NCBI RefSeq assembly: GCF_014646375.1
Contig: NZ_BMNI01000001.1
Span: 517,949-581,948 of the forward strand
Length of the DNA: 64,000 nucleotides
Direction: 5' to 3'
Origin: Nocardioides phosphati
GTDB lineage: Bacteria > Actinomycetota > Actinomycetes > Propionibacteriales > Nocardioidaceae
Below the pieces are notes generated by a model that was given only the letters and a program-made list of their open reading frames with translations, ran no database searches and was not told where the DNA came from. A program made the translations under genes and the position numbers. Shown here one piece after another: positions 1 to 8,014 of this stretch (position 1 is its first letter; every line of letters starts with the position of its first letter).

Positions 1-37
1 ACCCGACCTCGATCTGCTGTGGGGAGACGAGGAATGA
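1..37 (+). CDS. C-terminal end of an unidentified protein (partial at left edge)
   Basis: An open frame enters from the left edge and ends at TGA 35-37 after 11 visible residues (PDLDLLWGDEE). The stop overlaps the ATG at 34 in an ATGA junction, the same arrangement that links the complete 200-901 gene to the dprA-like gene at 898. Function cannot be told from so few residues. Confidence 0.3.
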   Translation, partial: PDLDLLWGDEE

Positions 38-136
38 GCACCCCTCGCACCGACGTCGACGACGCCGACCGGCTGGCCCGCGTCAAAGCTGCAGCGCCAG
101 CGAGCCCGGCGACCTGCGGATTACTGGATAGGCCCG
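34..136 (+). pseudogene. Degenerate 5' remnant of a dprA-like gene
   Basis: From ATG 34 the sequence parallels the start of the dprA-like gene at 898: both open with MSTP followed by DVDDADRLARVK. After about 18 codons the frame is lost through small indels, although nucleotide similarity continues through the gcccggcgacct stretch near 105. It is therefore a diverged, truncated copy, not a functional gene. The next gene sits between this remnant and the longer dprA copy, so a cassette probably entered or a tandem pair decayed here. Confidence 0.55.
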
Positions 137-199
137 GTGACCACTGCGAAATCTCGGCCCCGGCACGACGCCAACACAGCTCAGCGATCGCCTGAGCCC

Positions 200-901
200 A
201 TGAAAGGAGAACCAGTCACGCCCAACCCCACACCGGATCCGGGTGTCGACGAATGGGTGCTCGCGAGCGCGGCGGAGGTCGCCCGGAATGTTGCACGCCA
301 CGGCGTGTCCATCACGTGGTCGGAGGCAGCGGAACGGCTGCGACGCACCGTCGAACTGTTGTCCGGGCAGGTTTTCGTCATCGACGACGGTGGCACGTTC
401 ACTCCGTTGCCCCAGCAGGAAACTCCCCGGTGGCAGGAGACCGGGTTCGCAGAGTCTGTCGCCTGCGCTGCCGTTCACTACGCAGGCCAGCCCTACTACC
501 CCGAGAACCCCCAGAGTTCGCGAGTCGAGCTCGCGGTTCCCTGGGACACCGCAACTGCGCTGGTGCATCTGCTCAGCGCACTCTTGGTTGCTCGGCTCAC
601 CGGCCCCACTCCCAGCTGCGACCAGGAGCAAGTTGAAGCGGCGCAGCTGCTGAACGGGCTAAGCGCCGACGTGGCCTTCGAGTTCTCGCGTGACGACGAC
701 GAACTCCTGGGCGACGAGGAGAAGGTGGGGGAGCGCGTCTACCTCCTGATGCAATCCTGCGATGTCTGGCAGGCACTGGACCTCCTGGGCAACGGGAGGG
801 AAGCGCTCCGGCTCGCCGGCGTAACGGACATGGAGATCTTGGACCTCACCCTTTGGGAGGCCCGCTGCTGGCTGTTCGGACCCTACGAGCAGGCGTCATG
901 A
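200..901 (+). CDS. Hypothetical protein upstream of dprA-like gene
   Basis: About 233 residues from ATG 200; a GTG at 137 would add 21 residues and neither has a good ribosome-binding site (an aaaggag lies just after 200). I do not recognise the family. The protein is acidic, with a run of Asp/Glu near the last third (SRDDDELLGDEE) and no signal peptide or membrane segment. Its last codons overlap the ATG of the dprA-like gene in an ATGA junction, so the two are translationally coupled. A similarly placed but different gene end precedes the dprA remnant at 34. Confidence 0.55.
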   Translation: MKGEPVTPNPTPDPGVDEWVLASAAEVARNVARHGVSITWSEAAERLRRTVELLSGQVFVIDDGGTFTPLPQQETPRWQETGFAESVACAAVHYAGQPYYPENPQSSRVELAVPWDTATALVHLLSALLVARLTGPTPSCDQEQVEAAQLLNGLSADVAFEFSRDDDELLGDEEKVGERVYLLMQSCDVWQALDLLGNGREALRLAGVTDMEILDLTLWEARCWLFGPYEQAS

Positions 902-1936
902 GCACCCCGCACGCCGACGTCGACGACGCCGACAGGCTGGCCCGCGTCAAGCTGAGCAGTGCCATCGAGCCCGGCGACCTCCGCGTCACCGGGCTGGTCG
1001 ACGAGCTCGGCGCCGTCAAGGTCCTCGACTACCTCGAGGCCGCCGGCGAGGTGGAGAACCACTGGGGCTTCGGGATCGGCCAGGCGCTCGCCCGCGCCGA
1101 CTCCGCCAGGCTGCTCGAGCAGGCCGCCGTAGTCGGCATCCGGTTCACCATCCCCGGCGACCCCGGAGTGGCCGTACCGCCTCGCGGGTCTCCGCGACGC
1201 CGGCGCGTTGCACGAGCTAGGCGGCGAGCCGGTCGGCCTGTGGGTCAGGGGAGCCGGCGACCTAACCCAGCTTGGAGCCAATGCTGTGGCCGTGGTCGGG
1301 TCGCGCGCCGCGACGGATTACGGGATGCAGCAGGCCACCGAGCTGAGTCGCGAGCTCGCGGCCACGGGCCACACCGTCGTCAGCGGCCTCGCCTACGGGG
1401 TGGACCAGGCCGCGCACCGCGGCGCCCTCATCGCTGATGGCCCGACCATCGCCGTCCTGCCCGGCGGCGTCGACCGGCCCTACCCGGCCGCACACGCCCA
1501 GCTGCTCGAGGCCATCGCCGAACGTGGCCTCGTCGTCTCGGAGGCACCCCCGGGAGCCGGACCCACCAGGACCCGCTTCCTGGCGCGGAACAGGATCGTC
1601 GCCGGCCTCTCTGAAGGGACTGTGGTCGTCGAGGGCGCGCTGCGCAGCGGCGCCCTCAACACCGCCCACTGGACCACGAACCTGCACCGACCCCTCATGG
1701 GCGTCCCCGGCCCCGTGAGCAGCGCGGCCTCCACCGGCGTGAACCAGCTGATCCGCCTCGGCCAGGCCAGCATGGTCACCACCGCCCAGGACGTCATCAC
1801 CGACGTCGCGATCCGCGCTGCCAGAGGAGCCGGAGGCGCCAAGCAGCTCGACGAGTCCTTCGTGCCGGGCCCCGTGCGTTCCACGCAGCACGCGATTCCC
1901 ACCCCAGCAGCCGGGGCCTCCGCACCCCGCCGATGA
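898..1936 (+). pseudogene. dprA: DprA/Smf-like DNA-processing protein, frameshifted
   Basis: DprA-family proteins bind single-stranded DNA and load RecA; copies on mobile elements are also linked to phage or plasmid processing. The Rossmann-like DprA core is clear in the second frame: VVGSRAATDYG, SGLAYGVDQAAHRGAL, RPYPAAH, SEAPPG, FLARNRIVAGLS, SGALNTA and VPGP. The N-terminal part is read from ATG 898 and ends in RFTIPGDP. The next residues (EWPYRLAGLRDAGALHE) appear only one frame over. Removing one C from the CCCC run at 1161-1164 restores a continuous protein of about 345 residues. The C-terminal winged-helix domain common in chromosomal DprA is not evident. As written the gene is broken; a sequencing indel is equally possible. 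Confidence 0.8.
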
Positions 1937-2034
1937 CGGCCCTACCGATGCCTGTGGATAACCCGATCTGAGCCGGACCGTCACTTACTCTGCTGAGAGT
2001 GCCTGGTCTCCCACAATCAAAGGAGGAACCTCCG

Positions 2035-2160
2035 ATGTTCACCTTGACCACCCAGCCGCCGGTCGTCCGCGTCGACTGGACGTGGACCGTGAGCGTCGAG
2101 CGCGTACTGGGCGCAGTGCCCGACCTGCTCACGTGGGCCGACGCTCCGAGCACCGAGTGA
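2035..2160 (+). CDS. Small hypothetical protein, 41 aa
   Basis: ATG 2035 is preceded by a strong ribosome-binding site (aaaggagga, 2019-2027) and the frame runs 41 codons to TGA 2158-2160. Sequence begins MFTLTTQPPVVRVDWTW and ends in an acidic tail. No recognised domain. The good Shine-Dalgarno spacing is the main support; nothing in the neighbourhood gives a function. Confidence 0.4.
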   Translation: MFTLTTQPPVVRVDWTWTVSVERVLGAVPDLLTWADAPSTE

Positions 2161-2167
2161 GCCGACG

Positions 2168-2296
2168 ATGCGCAGCGCCCACACCCAACGGTCGGTGCTG
2201 GACCGGCTGAGCATTCGCTACTCGAGCTGCGTCACGGAACAGCGGACGGAGCGCTTGAGGACCCTCGACGATGCCGGCGAGCTCGGCGTCGCGTAA
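2168..2296 (+). CDS. Small basic hypothetical protein, 42 aa
   Basis: An ATG 7 bases after the previous stop opens a 42-codon frame (MRSAHTQRSVLDRLSIRYSS...) ending at TAA 2294-2296. Position suggests co-transcription with the 41-residue gene upstream. There is no clear ribosome-binding site and no known domain, so this may be a chance frame. Confidence 0.22.
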   Translation: MRSAHTQRSVLDRLSIRYSSCVTEQRTERLRTLDDAGELGVA

Positions 2297-2326
2297 CCAG
2301 CGACCGCCACTTGGACGGGTTGGACC

Positions 2327-2596
2327 TCAGTGACTTGGGCCGGTCCAGTTTGGGTCGACCGGCACGGGAATCAGATCCTCAGTGCTCAGCCAGTCCATCT
2401 TGACCACCGGCTTGAGGGACGCGTCGTCATGCCAGACCACCAGGGCCTCCCAGTGTCGACCCTCGCGCTTCCAGTCGAGGATCAGCCCCCGGGACGGCTT
2501 GAGCCGGCCCGAGTTTCGGATCAGCACGAACCGCACATCGCCGTACGGCCGCCATGCGTCGTTCTTCGGCGGGTTGGCAGACAAGACCGCCCTCAC
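2327..2596 (-). CDS. Small hypothetical protein, paralogue of its upstream neighbour
   Basis: 89 residues from GTG at 2596, chosen because it overlaps the upstream stop in a GTGA junction. Core pattern is SRGLILDWKREGRHWEALVV followed by VKMDWLSTEDLIPV. The upstream protein (2593-2889) has the same pattern with different residues (RPGLLLEWRRAGHLWEGRVV, then EEWIPAELL). The two are therefore tandem paralogues of a small tryptophan-rich fold. Such domains are commonly co-encoded with phage or mobile-element genes, but no function is assigned. Confidence 0.5.
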   Translation of the reverse strand: MRAVLSANPPKNDAWRPYGDVRFVLIRNSGRLKPSRGLILDWKREGRHWEALVVWHDDASLKPVVKMDWLSTEDLIPVPVDPNWTGPSH

Positions 2597-2889
2597 TCGG
2601 TGGTGAGCAGCTCGGCCGGGATCCACTCCTCGACCGTTGCCCACCGCCCGGGCCTAAGCCGGGCGACGTAGACGACTCGGCCCTCCCACAGGTGGCCGGC
2701 GCGGCGCCACTCCAGCAGCAGGCCCGGGCGCGGCGACGACGCGTCGACGGGCACGCTGACCCAGCAGTGCCGCCCCGGATGCTCCGCCCCGGCCGCGCTC
2801 ACCGGCTCCTGCGCCAGCTCCGACGGTTGGTCGACGCGCACCCGGTCCTTCAAGGGGATGCCAGCCCCGCGCCCGTAACCGCCCGCCAT
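2593..2889 (-). CDS. Small hypothetical protein with Trp-rich conserved core
   Basis: 98 residues from ATG 2889 (an ATG at 2907 would add six). The C-terminal half contains a GLLLEW...GHLWEGRVVYV...EEWIP pattern shared with the downstream gene, to which it is coupled by a 4-base overlap. The N-terminal half is more variable. It is divergent from the nuclease gene at 2994, so the 104-base gap between them probably carries both promoters. No known domain is recognised. Confidence 0.5.
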   Translation of the reverse strand: MAGGYGRGAGIPLKDRVRVDQPSELAQEPVSAAGAEHPGRHCWVSVPVDASSPRPGLLLEWRRAGHLWEGRVVYVARLRPGRWATVEEWIPAELLTTE

Positions 2890-2993
2890 ACCCTTAGGGT
2901 AGAACAAGTGTTCGAACGCGTGGCCGACGGCTCGGACCGCCGATGCGGGCGAACCGGCCTCCTCGTGTCGGCAGGGTGCCGTAGTTTCGGCCC

Positions 2994-3776
2994 ATGAGCA
3001 GTCAGGGCCGCGCGTCGATCCAGTTCACCCTGAACGGTCAGCGCTACGAGCTGAGCCGGGAGGGCGTCGAGAGCTGCCTTGTCGACGTCGCGCCCGACGC
3101 GATCCGCAAGCACGCCGTGCAGGTGAACGACACGTGGTTCCCGGTGATTCAGGCGTTCGAGCTGGCCACCGGGATCCCGCGATCGGAGTTCATGTCCAAC
3201 ACAGCGCGCCGGCACCTGGCGGCCCTGGGCTACCAGGTTGCAGGGAACGTCGAGACGCGCATGACACCGCCGGCAGCCCGTCCAGCGCTCGCGACCCCAT
3301 CGGTGCCGACACCGCCGCGCCGGGATCTCGCCGCGGCGATCAACCTCGGAGGGGAGTGGCACACCGAGGCCAACGTCCAGGCGGCCCTGGTGACGGCGTT
3401 GGCAGGAGAGGGATGGCGGATTTGCTCCGTGGCCAACACGGCGACCAGGGAGCACGGCATCGACGTCATCGCCTCCCGAGATGGCCAGACCGCCGGAGTC
3501 GAAGTGAAGGGGTACCCGAGCCGCGGGTACGCCGACCCCGCGCGGGCAGGAGAGGTCAAGCGCACGAGCCCGAGCACGCAGGCCGGCCACTGGTACTCCC
3601 AGGCGGTGCTGGCCGCGATGCGTCTGCGCGGCAAGGAGCCGCAGTGGCGCAGCGTCATCGCTCTGCCCGACTTCGCGCGCTACCGCGACCTGCACGCCGA
3701 GACGGCCGGCTCGCTCGCCGCCGCGCAGATCGAGGTCTGGTGGGTAGACCAGGCGGGCGCGGTGCAGCGTCCGTGA
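2994..3776 (+). CDS. Predicted PD-(D/E)XK (Mrr-like) nuclease
   Basis: 260 residues. The C-terminal domain (about 120-215) carries a restriction-endonuclease-like signature: Glu125 in the first helix, GIDV with Asp157, a beta hairpin, then VEVKG with Glu170 and Lys172, and a helix with Gln196. This is the Mrr/PD-(D/E)XK arrangement for metal-dependent DNA cleavage. The N-terminal part (about 8-80) is a separate small domain, perhaps for DNA or partner binding, joined by a Pro/Ala-rich linker (90-112). The stop overlaps the GTG of the GIY-YIG gene at 3773, so two different nucleases are translated as a coupled pair. A defence or element-maintenance role is inference from this context. Confidence 0.65.
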   Translation: MSSQGRASIQFTLNGQRYELSREGVESCLVDVAPDAIRKHAVQVNDTWFPVIQAFELATGIPRSEFMSNTARRHLAALGYQVAGNVETRMTPPAARPALATPSVPTPPRRDLAAAINLGGEWHTEANVQAALVTALAGEGWRICSVANTATREHGIDVIASRDGQTAGVEVKGYPSRGYADPARAGEVKRTSPSTQAGHWYSQAVLAAMRLRGKEPQWRSVIALPDFARYRDLHAETAGSLAAAQIEVWWVDQAGAVQRP

Positions 3777-4582
3777 CACTCACCTTCGCGTCGATCATCG
3801 CGAGCTCGGGTATCGACCCAGCCGAGGCCCTGGTGATCAGGCACGCCTACGTGCGTGAGCACGAGGACGGGACCGTGGGGATCCACGGAGACTCCTCCGA
3901 CGACGAGATCATGGCCTACACGCGCGTCCAGTCGGCCAACACCCGCACCTTCCCGGCCGCGCCGCCCCGGCTCTGGATCGTGTTCCGCCCCGAGGGTGGC
4001 GATCGCGCACGGCTGTGGTCGGTCCTGGTCAACAACGGCGAGACGGGGCACGACGGCGCGCTGCGGACCTTCGACCTCGAGCAGACCGAGCTGATGAGCG
4101 ATCTGCGCAACAGACTGGTGATCCATTGGCGGTCTCCGCGCACCTGGAGGATCAACGCGACAACCGCGGCCGCGTACCCGGTGGTGGAGATCGCCGACTC
4201 AGAGCCTGTGCGGTTCCCTGGATACGACGCGCTCACGCTGGACTACCCCCAGCTGCAGGCCGTCATCCGCGAGCATCGGTACGCCGCGTGGCGAACCGCA
4301 CTGTCGTCCGTCATCGGGATCTACCTGATCACCGACACCCGCGACGGCCGCCATTACGTCGGGAAGGCCGGCGGTGCCGAGACCATCTGGCAACGCTGGG
4401 CCGCCTACGCGACCAACGGCCACGGCGGCAACGTCGAGCTCCGCAACCTGGACTCGTCCAGCTTCCGTCTGTCAGTGCTGCGGGTGTTCGATCCCGCTAC
4501 CCCCACCAGGGAGATCGACGCGGCCGAGAGCCACTACAAGCACGCCCTCGACTCCCGCCGCCACGGCCTCAACCGCAACTGA
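3773..4582 (+). CDS. GIY-YIG nuclease-domain protein
   Basis: 269 residues from GTG 3773, in a 4-base overlap with the preceding nuclease. The C-terminal domain has the full GIY-YIG set: GIYLIT (182-187), HYVGKA (194-199), Arg208, catalytic Glu252 in AAESHYKHAL, and a terminal GLNRN. Homing endonucleases, UvrC and some restriction enzymes use this fold to cut DNA. The N-terminal 170 residues form an unrecognised domain with several conserved aromatic positions (RLWIVFRPEG, IHWRSPRTWR). A similar domain layout is known in uncharacterised actinobacterial proteins. Coupling with a PD-(D/E)XK protein suggests joint action. Confidence 0.7.
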   Translation: MTLTFASIIASSGIDPAEALVIRHAYVREHEDGTVGIHGDSSDDEIMAYTRVQSANTRTFPAAPPRLWIVFRPEGGDRARLWSVLVNNGETGHDGALRTFDLEQTELMSDLRNRLVIHWRSPRTWRINATTAAAYPVVEIADSEPVRFPGYDALTLDYPQLQAVIREHRYAAWRTALSSVIGIYLITDTRDGRHYVGKAGGAETIWQRWAAYATNGHGGNVELRNLDSSSFRLSVLRVFDPATPTREIDAAESHYKHALDSRRHGLNRN

Positions 4583-4622
4583 TCCGCCCACAATTGTCGG
4601 TCCCCTGGGGCAGAGTTCGCTC

Positions 4623-5861
4623 GTGCCCCTGACGGCGCAGCACGCCGACGCCGGCGTGCTCGACGCAACCGTTGATCCGCTCGGCGAAGACATGCCCTGG
4701 GAGGCGATCCACCGAGCGCGACCCCGCGCGCCCCTGACCTGCCGCGAGTGCGGGCACGGGCTGCACGCCAAGGTCTCGTCGAAGGGGCTGCGGTTCTTCG
4801 CCCACGACCGCGCCGCGCCGACCTGCTCGCTGGTCGGGGAGACCATGGCCCACCGGCTGCTCAAGCTGCAGCTGGCCTCAGCCATCCGTGATGCCGGCTG
4901 GTACGCCGAGCTCGAGGTCGCCGGCGAGGGCTGGCGGGCCGATGTGCTGGCTAGCAGCCCCGACGGCACGAGGCGGATGGCCTGGGAGCCCAGATGGCTC
5001 CGATCACCGTCGACGAGCTGCGCGTGCGCACCACGCGAATGGCGGCTTCCGGGGTGCCGGTGTGCTGGGTCACCGACCACGACCGGCCGTGGATCGGAAT
5101 GGTCCCCGCCGTTCGGATCTCGCTGTCCACTGAGCCACCCCTGTCCTCAGCCACCGATGCCGAGGTCGTCGCCGGGACCAGCGTGTTCGGTGAGCGGTGG
5201 TGCCCGCGGCGGCGCTGCGAGAACGACGGCGGCGCTCCTGGCCCGTGCCCTGGTCACGGCTGGTGGGGGCCGGTGATTCCCGCCGTGGGCCTTGGAGTCT
5301 TCGTCGCCGGAGTCCTGGCTGGCACGGTCAGAGCGCACCAGGTCGTCCTGGGAAGGTCCGTGACCTCCCTTCCCCTCCCCGCGCCGATCGTGTGGACCAC
5401 CCGGCCTCACGTCATCGCCGAACGCGCCCAACTGGATGCAGGGGAGCGCCGGCGCGAGCTCGACGAGCTCGCGGACGCGGAGCGTGAGCGGCACCTGGCC
5501 GCGATCGCGGCCAAGCTCGCCCGCCAGCAGGCACTGACGGCGCCGGCGGTCGAGCTCGTCGGCCGAGAGGCGCGGGGCTACGTCGGCGTGCGAGACGCGA
5601 CACCAGAGTGGGCGATGGGCGTGCCGCTGTTCGTCCACGACATGCCCCAGGGCGTGATCAGCCCGGTGGTCAGCAGGATCTTCGGCCGAGGTCCTCGCGC
5701 GGCTCCGCGGCCTGACGCTGGTCGTCGCCACCGAGGCGGAGCGGCGGGCCCTGACCCGGGCGTGCGGGCCAGCACAGCGGATCGTGCTGTTCGAGGTGGA
5801 GATCCCGGACCAGCCGCAGCTGCCGGCGGTGACCTACAGGAGAGCAGGGTGGGTGCGATAG
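4623..5861 (+). pseudogene. CoiA-like competence/nuclease protein with two compensating frameshifts
   Basis: From GTG 4623 the protein opens with a Cys2 zinc-like motif (LTCRECGHGLHAKVS) and FFAHDRAAPTC, typical of CoiA-like proteins, then a nuclease-like core (AHRLLKLQLASAI, GWRADVLA, MAWE). The expected continuation, QMAPITVDELRVRT and VCWVTDHDRPWIG, lies in the next frame, so one base is missing near 4990. A second Cys cluster (CPRRRC, CPGHGWW) follows. Near 5683 an extra G restores the original frame, giving AEVLARLRGLTLVVATEAE and ending GWVR at TAG 5859-5861. Two opposite indels in G/C runs look like either decay or assembly error. The 3' end overlaps the convergent gene at 5834. Confidence 0.65.
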
Positions 5862-6532
5862 ACCTGCACCTGGTCGCGCAGCTCGTTGCTCGCGATCGCC
5901 AACCCGGCGTACGCCGCGGCCGCCGCGGCCAGGTTGAACGACGACGCCGGCGTGCACACGACGTCGGAGGCGCTCGGTGAGCCCTGCTCGAGGCGGTCGG
6001 CGAAGGTGTCGGCGGCCGCGGCTGCGTCTGCCGCGTGCTGGGTGATCCCCGTCGGCACCGGCTTCCCGGTTCCAGACACGAAGGCCTCCCACACGAAGAG
6101 ATCCGCATCCCCGGCCAGCCACAGCTCGGGACGGGTCGTGCACCGCAGCGCGGGGATACCGGAGCCGATGCGCTCGAGCACCCACGCCATCTGCACCAGG
6201 CCCGTAGCCAGGGCGCCGCTGCCGGCACCAGCTGACCACGGCCTCGAGTGACCGTCGACGGTCTCACCCTGGCGCGCGCGCCCTAAGGTCATCCACCCGT
6301 CGACCGGCCCGACGGGGCTGACGGGAACCATCAGGGGAGCCTCGAAACCGAGGGCCACTGGCACGCCGGAGCCGAGCGCATCCAGCGCGGCCACCGCCGC
6401 GCCCTCGGGGTGCCGCCCACCTTCTCCGACCGGACGACGATCCGGCAGATCCAGACCCGCCCAGGCGAAGTTGGAGCGGACTGAGCCGACGTCGACTGCG
6501 ACCACGCGTGTCTCCATCAGCGCATCATCCAC
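5834..6532 (-). CDS. RNase H-like fold (DUF429-type) hypothetical protein
   Basis: 232 residues from ATG 6532; ATG 6517 (METRVVAVDVGS) is an equally good start. The N-terminus VVAVDVGS followed by FAWAGLDLP, and the later VALGFEAPL, resemble the strand-Asp and strand-Glu elements of an RNase H/actin-like fold as in DUF429 proteins. An Ala-rich C-terminal helix contains AAAAADTFADRL. Last gene of a minus-strand set (7927 to 5834) with a DUF3883 nuclease. A nucleic-acid role is suggested by fold and context only. Confidence 0.5.
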   Translation of the reverse strand: MDDALMETRVVAVDVGSVRSNFAWAGLDLPDRRPVGEGGRHPEGAAVAALDALGSGVPVALGFEAPLMVPVSPVGPVDGWMTLGRARQGETVDGHSRPWSAGAGSGALATGLVQMAWVLERIGSGIPALRCTTRPELWLAGDADLFVWEAFVSGTGKPVPTGITQHAADAAAAADTFADRLEQGSPSASDVVCTPASSFNLAAAAAAYAGLAIASNELRDQVQVYRTHPALL

Positions 6533-6567
6533 GACCGAAGTGGTCGGCGCTCACGGCCAGGCTGAGG

Positions 6568-7359
6568 TCACAGGGCGAGGTTGACGCGGTAGACGGTGGG
6601 ATTGGCGGCCGCGGTGACCGACTCTCGCTCGAACTCGAGGAGCGTCGGATCGGTGAGCGCGTTGGTCACCACGGCCAACAGCCAGTCGGGGTCGGTCCCG
6701 GCGCTGCGGAGCTCGTTGCGGGTGAGCAAGATCGAGGGCAGCGAGCTCGACACGCCCTTGACCTCGAGGTGGCGCTCCTCGCCGTCTCGAGCCGCGGTCA
6801 GGTCCCAGCCGCACTTGAGGTGTGCGACGCGGGTGACTGTCCAACCGGCCGCTTCGTAGTGGTGCTGGACGACCGCCTCGGCGGCCAGTTCGACCTTGCG
6901 GTTCGTGGCTGCATCTCCGAAACCGGCTCCCCAGGCTCCGACGGCGATCGTGCTCGAGGTTTCGCGCGGGTCGCCGGGATGGACTGGGGTCTCTATCGGA
7001 CCGCTGTACTCGCGAACGACCACCGGCACCGACCGTGGGTGCGTCCGGTAGCCCAGGCCTCGCTCCGTGAGGACCTTGACCAGGTCGGTGCGGAGAGGGA
7101 TCAGCCGTTCGCGGGTCTCCTTGCCGATCTCGAGCAGCTCGGCCCACAGAGTCATGATGTTGCCGGGGGAGCGATGCCATTCGTCGTCGTAGGGCGCTGC
7201 GGTGTCCCACAGGTAGGCATGGAGGAGCGTGAGGAGTTCTTCCTTCTCCTTGGGGCGGTAGAGCTTGAGCGGCACCCGTGCTCGGCCGAGCTCGTCGGCT
7301 CGGCTCAGGCCGGCCCGGATGAGGTCAACAAGCCGGCCGTTGGAGTCGTGCGAGCTCAC
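6568..7359 (-). CDS. DUF3883 (NO VEIN C-terminal) nuclease-like protein
   Basis: 263 residues. The C-terminal domain (about 152-255) matches the DUF3883/NO VEIN fold, a PD-(D/E)XK relative: RKVELAAEAVV with Glu157, GWTVTRV, GWDLTAAR with Asp186, HLEVKG with Glu199 and Lys201, and LTRNE (213-217). The N-terminal 110 residues are an unrecognised helical domain with an HRSPGNIMTLWAELL segment. DUF3883 domains are frequent in defence proteins. Its ATG overlaps the stop of the 105-residue gene upstream by 4 bases, so both act in one operon. Confidence 0.65.
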   Translation of the reverse strand: MSSHDSNGRLVDLIRAGLSRADELGRARVPLKLYRPKEKEELLTLLHAYLWDTAAPYDDEWHRSPGNIMTLWAELLEIGKETRERLIPLRTDLVKVLTERGLGYRTHPRSVPVVVREYSGPIETPVHPGDPRETSSTIAVGAWGAGFGDAATNRKVELAAEAVVQHHYEAAGWTVTRVAHLKCGWDLTAARDGEERHLEVKGVSSSLPSILLTRNELRSAGTDPDWLLAVVTNALTDPTLLEFERESVTAAANPTVYRVNLAL

Positions 7360-7673
7360 GGGCGATCGCTCGATGAGCCTTGCGGGTACGCGACGCCGAA
7401 GTGGTCCGCGATGAGGCTGGTCGTCTCACAGCCCCAGGTCGAGCGACGATCCATCGGGTCCGGTTCGTCATCGAGCGAGTCGCAGACGCCCGTGCCGGCT
7501 CCGCAGTCGCGGTGCAGTGCAAGGAGCTTGCGGGCGAGCGGGTCGTTGATCGTGTTGAGGCGACGCATCGCGTCCACCCACCGAGAGACTGGCACGGGCG
7601 AGTCGTCGACCTCGTGCACGACGTCCATGTGCCAGGCCTTGCTGGCCTCCTCGTCGTACTCGTAGCGGGTCAT
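7356..7673 (-). CDS. Conserved small hypothetical protein
   Basis: 105 residues from ATG 7673, which shares bases with the upstream stop (TGATG). The C-terminal half carries a Cys/His-containing stretch, LALHRDCGAGTGVCDS then WGCETTSLIADHFGV, suggesting a small metal-binding or conserved structural motif. No named family is recognised. It is overlapped at its end by the DUF3883 gene, so it may be a partner or inhibitor of that nuclease-like protein; this is inference from order alone. Confidence 0.55.
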   Translation of the reverse strand: MTRYEYDEEASKAWHMDVVHEVDDSPVPVSRWVDAMRRLNTINDPLARKLLALHRDCGAGTGVCDSLDDEPDPMDRRSTWGCETTSLIADHFGVAYPQGSSSDRP

Positions 7674-7927
7674 CAGCGCATCCCGAAGTACGAGGTGATC
7701 CGGTCGACTTGCTTCTGGTCCAGCAGCGCCGGCCGACACGCCCCGTAAGCGTTGGTCAGGTCGATGACGAGCTGGCGGGTCTGGTCGAGGCTGAGGTCGA
7801 TGGTGACTGTCTCGCCGTCGGTGCTGGTGACTTTGAGGTCGACGCGCTGGACGTCCTCATCGACGTAGCGGGCATGAGCCCCGATCTTCTTGGCCCTGAC
7901 GGCCTCGCTGCGCTTGAAGAGTCCCAC
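7673..7927 (-). CDS. Small hypothetical protein, first gene of DUF3883 operon
   Basis: 84 residues from GTG 7927 (VGLFKRSEAVRAKK); an upstream ATG at 7960 would add 11. Sequence shows alternating beta-strand character (RVDLKVTSTDGETVTIDLSL) and a C-terminal helix (DQTRQLVIDLTNAYG). No domain recognised. It leads a tightly overlapping set of small protein, 105-residue protein and DUF3883 nuclease, ending with the RNase H-like gene 35 bases further on. Confidence 0.5.
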   Translation of the reverse strand: MGLFKRSEAVRAKKIGAHARYVDEDVQRVDLKVTSTDGETVTIDLSLDQTRQLVIDLTNAYGACRPALLDQKQVDRITSYFGMR

Positions 7928-8014
7928 GGGTGAATCGTGGCACGTTGGCCGCCTGCGCAAGCGCGGAACGGCTGGGTCGGCAGGGCGGCTGCCGGGGTTT
8001 GGTTCCTCCCGGCG

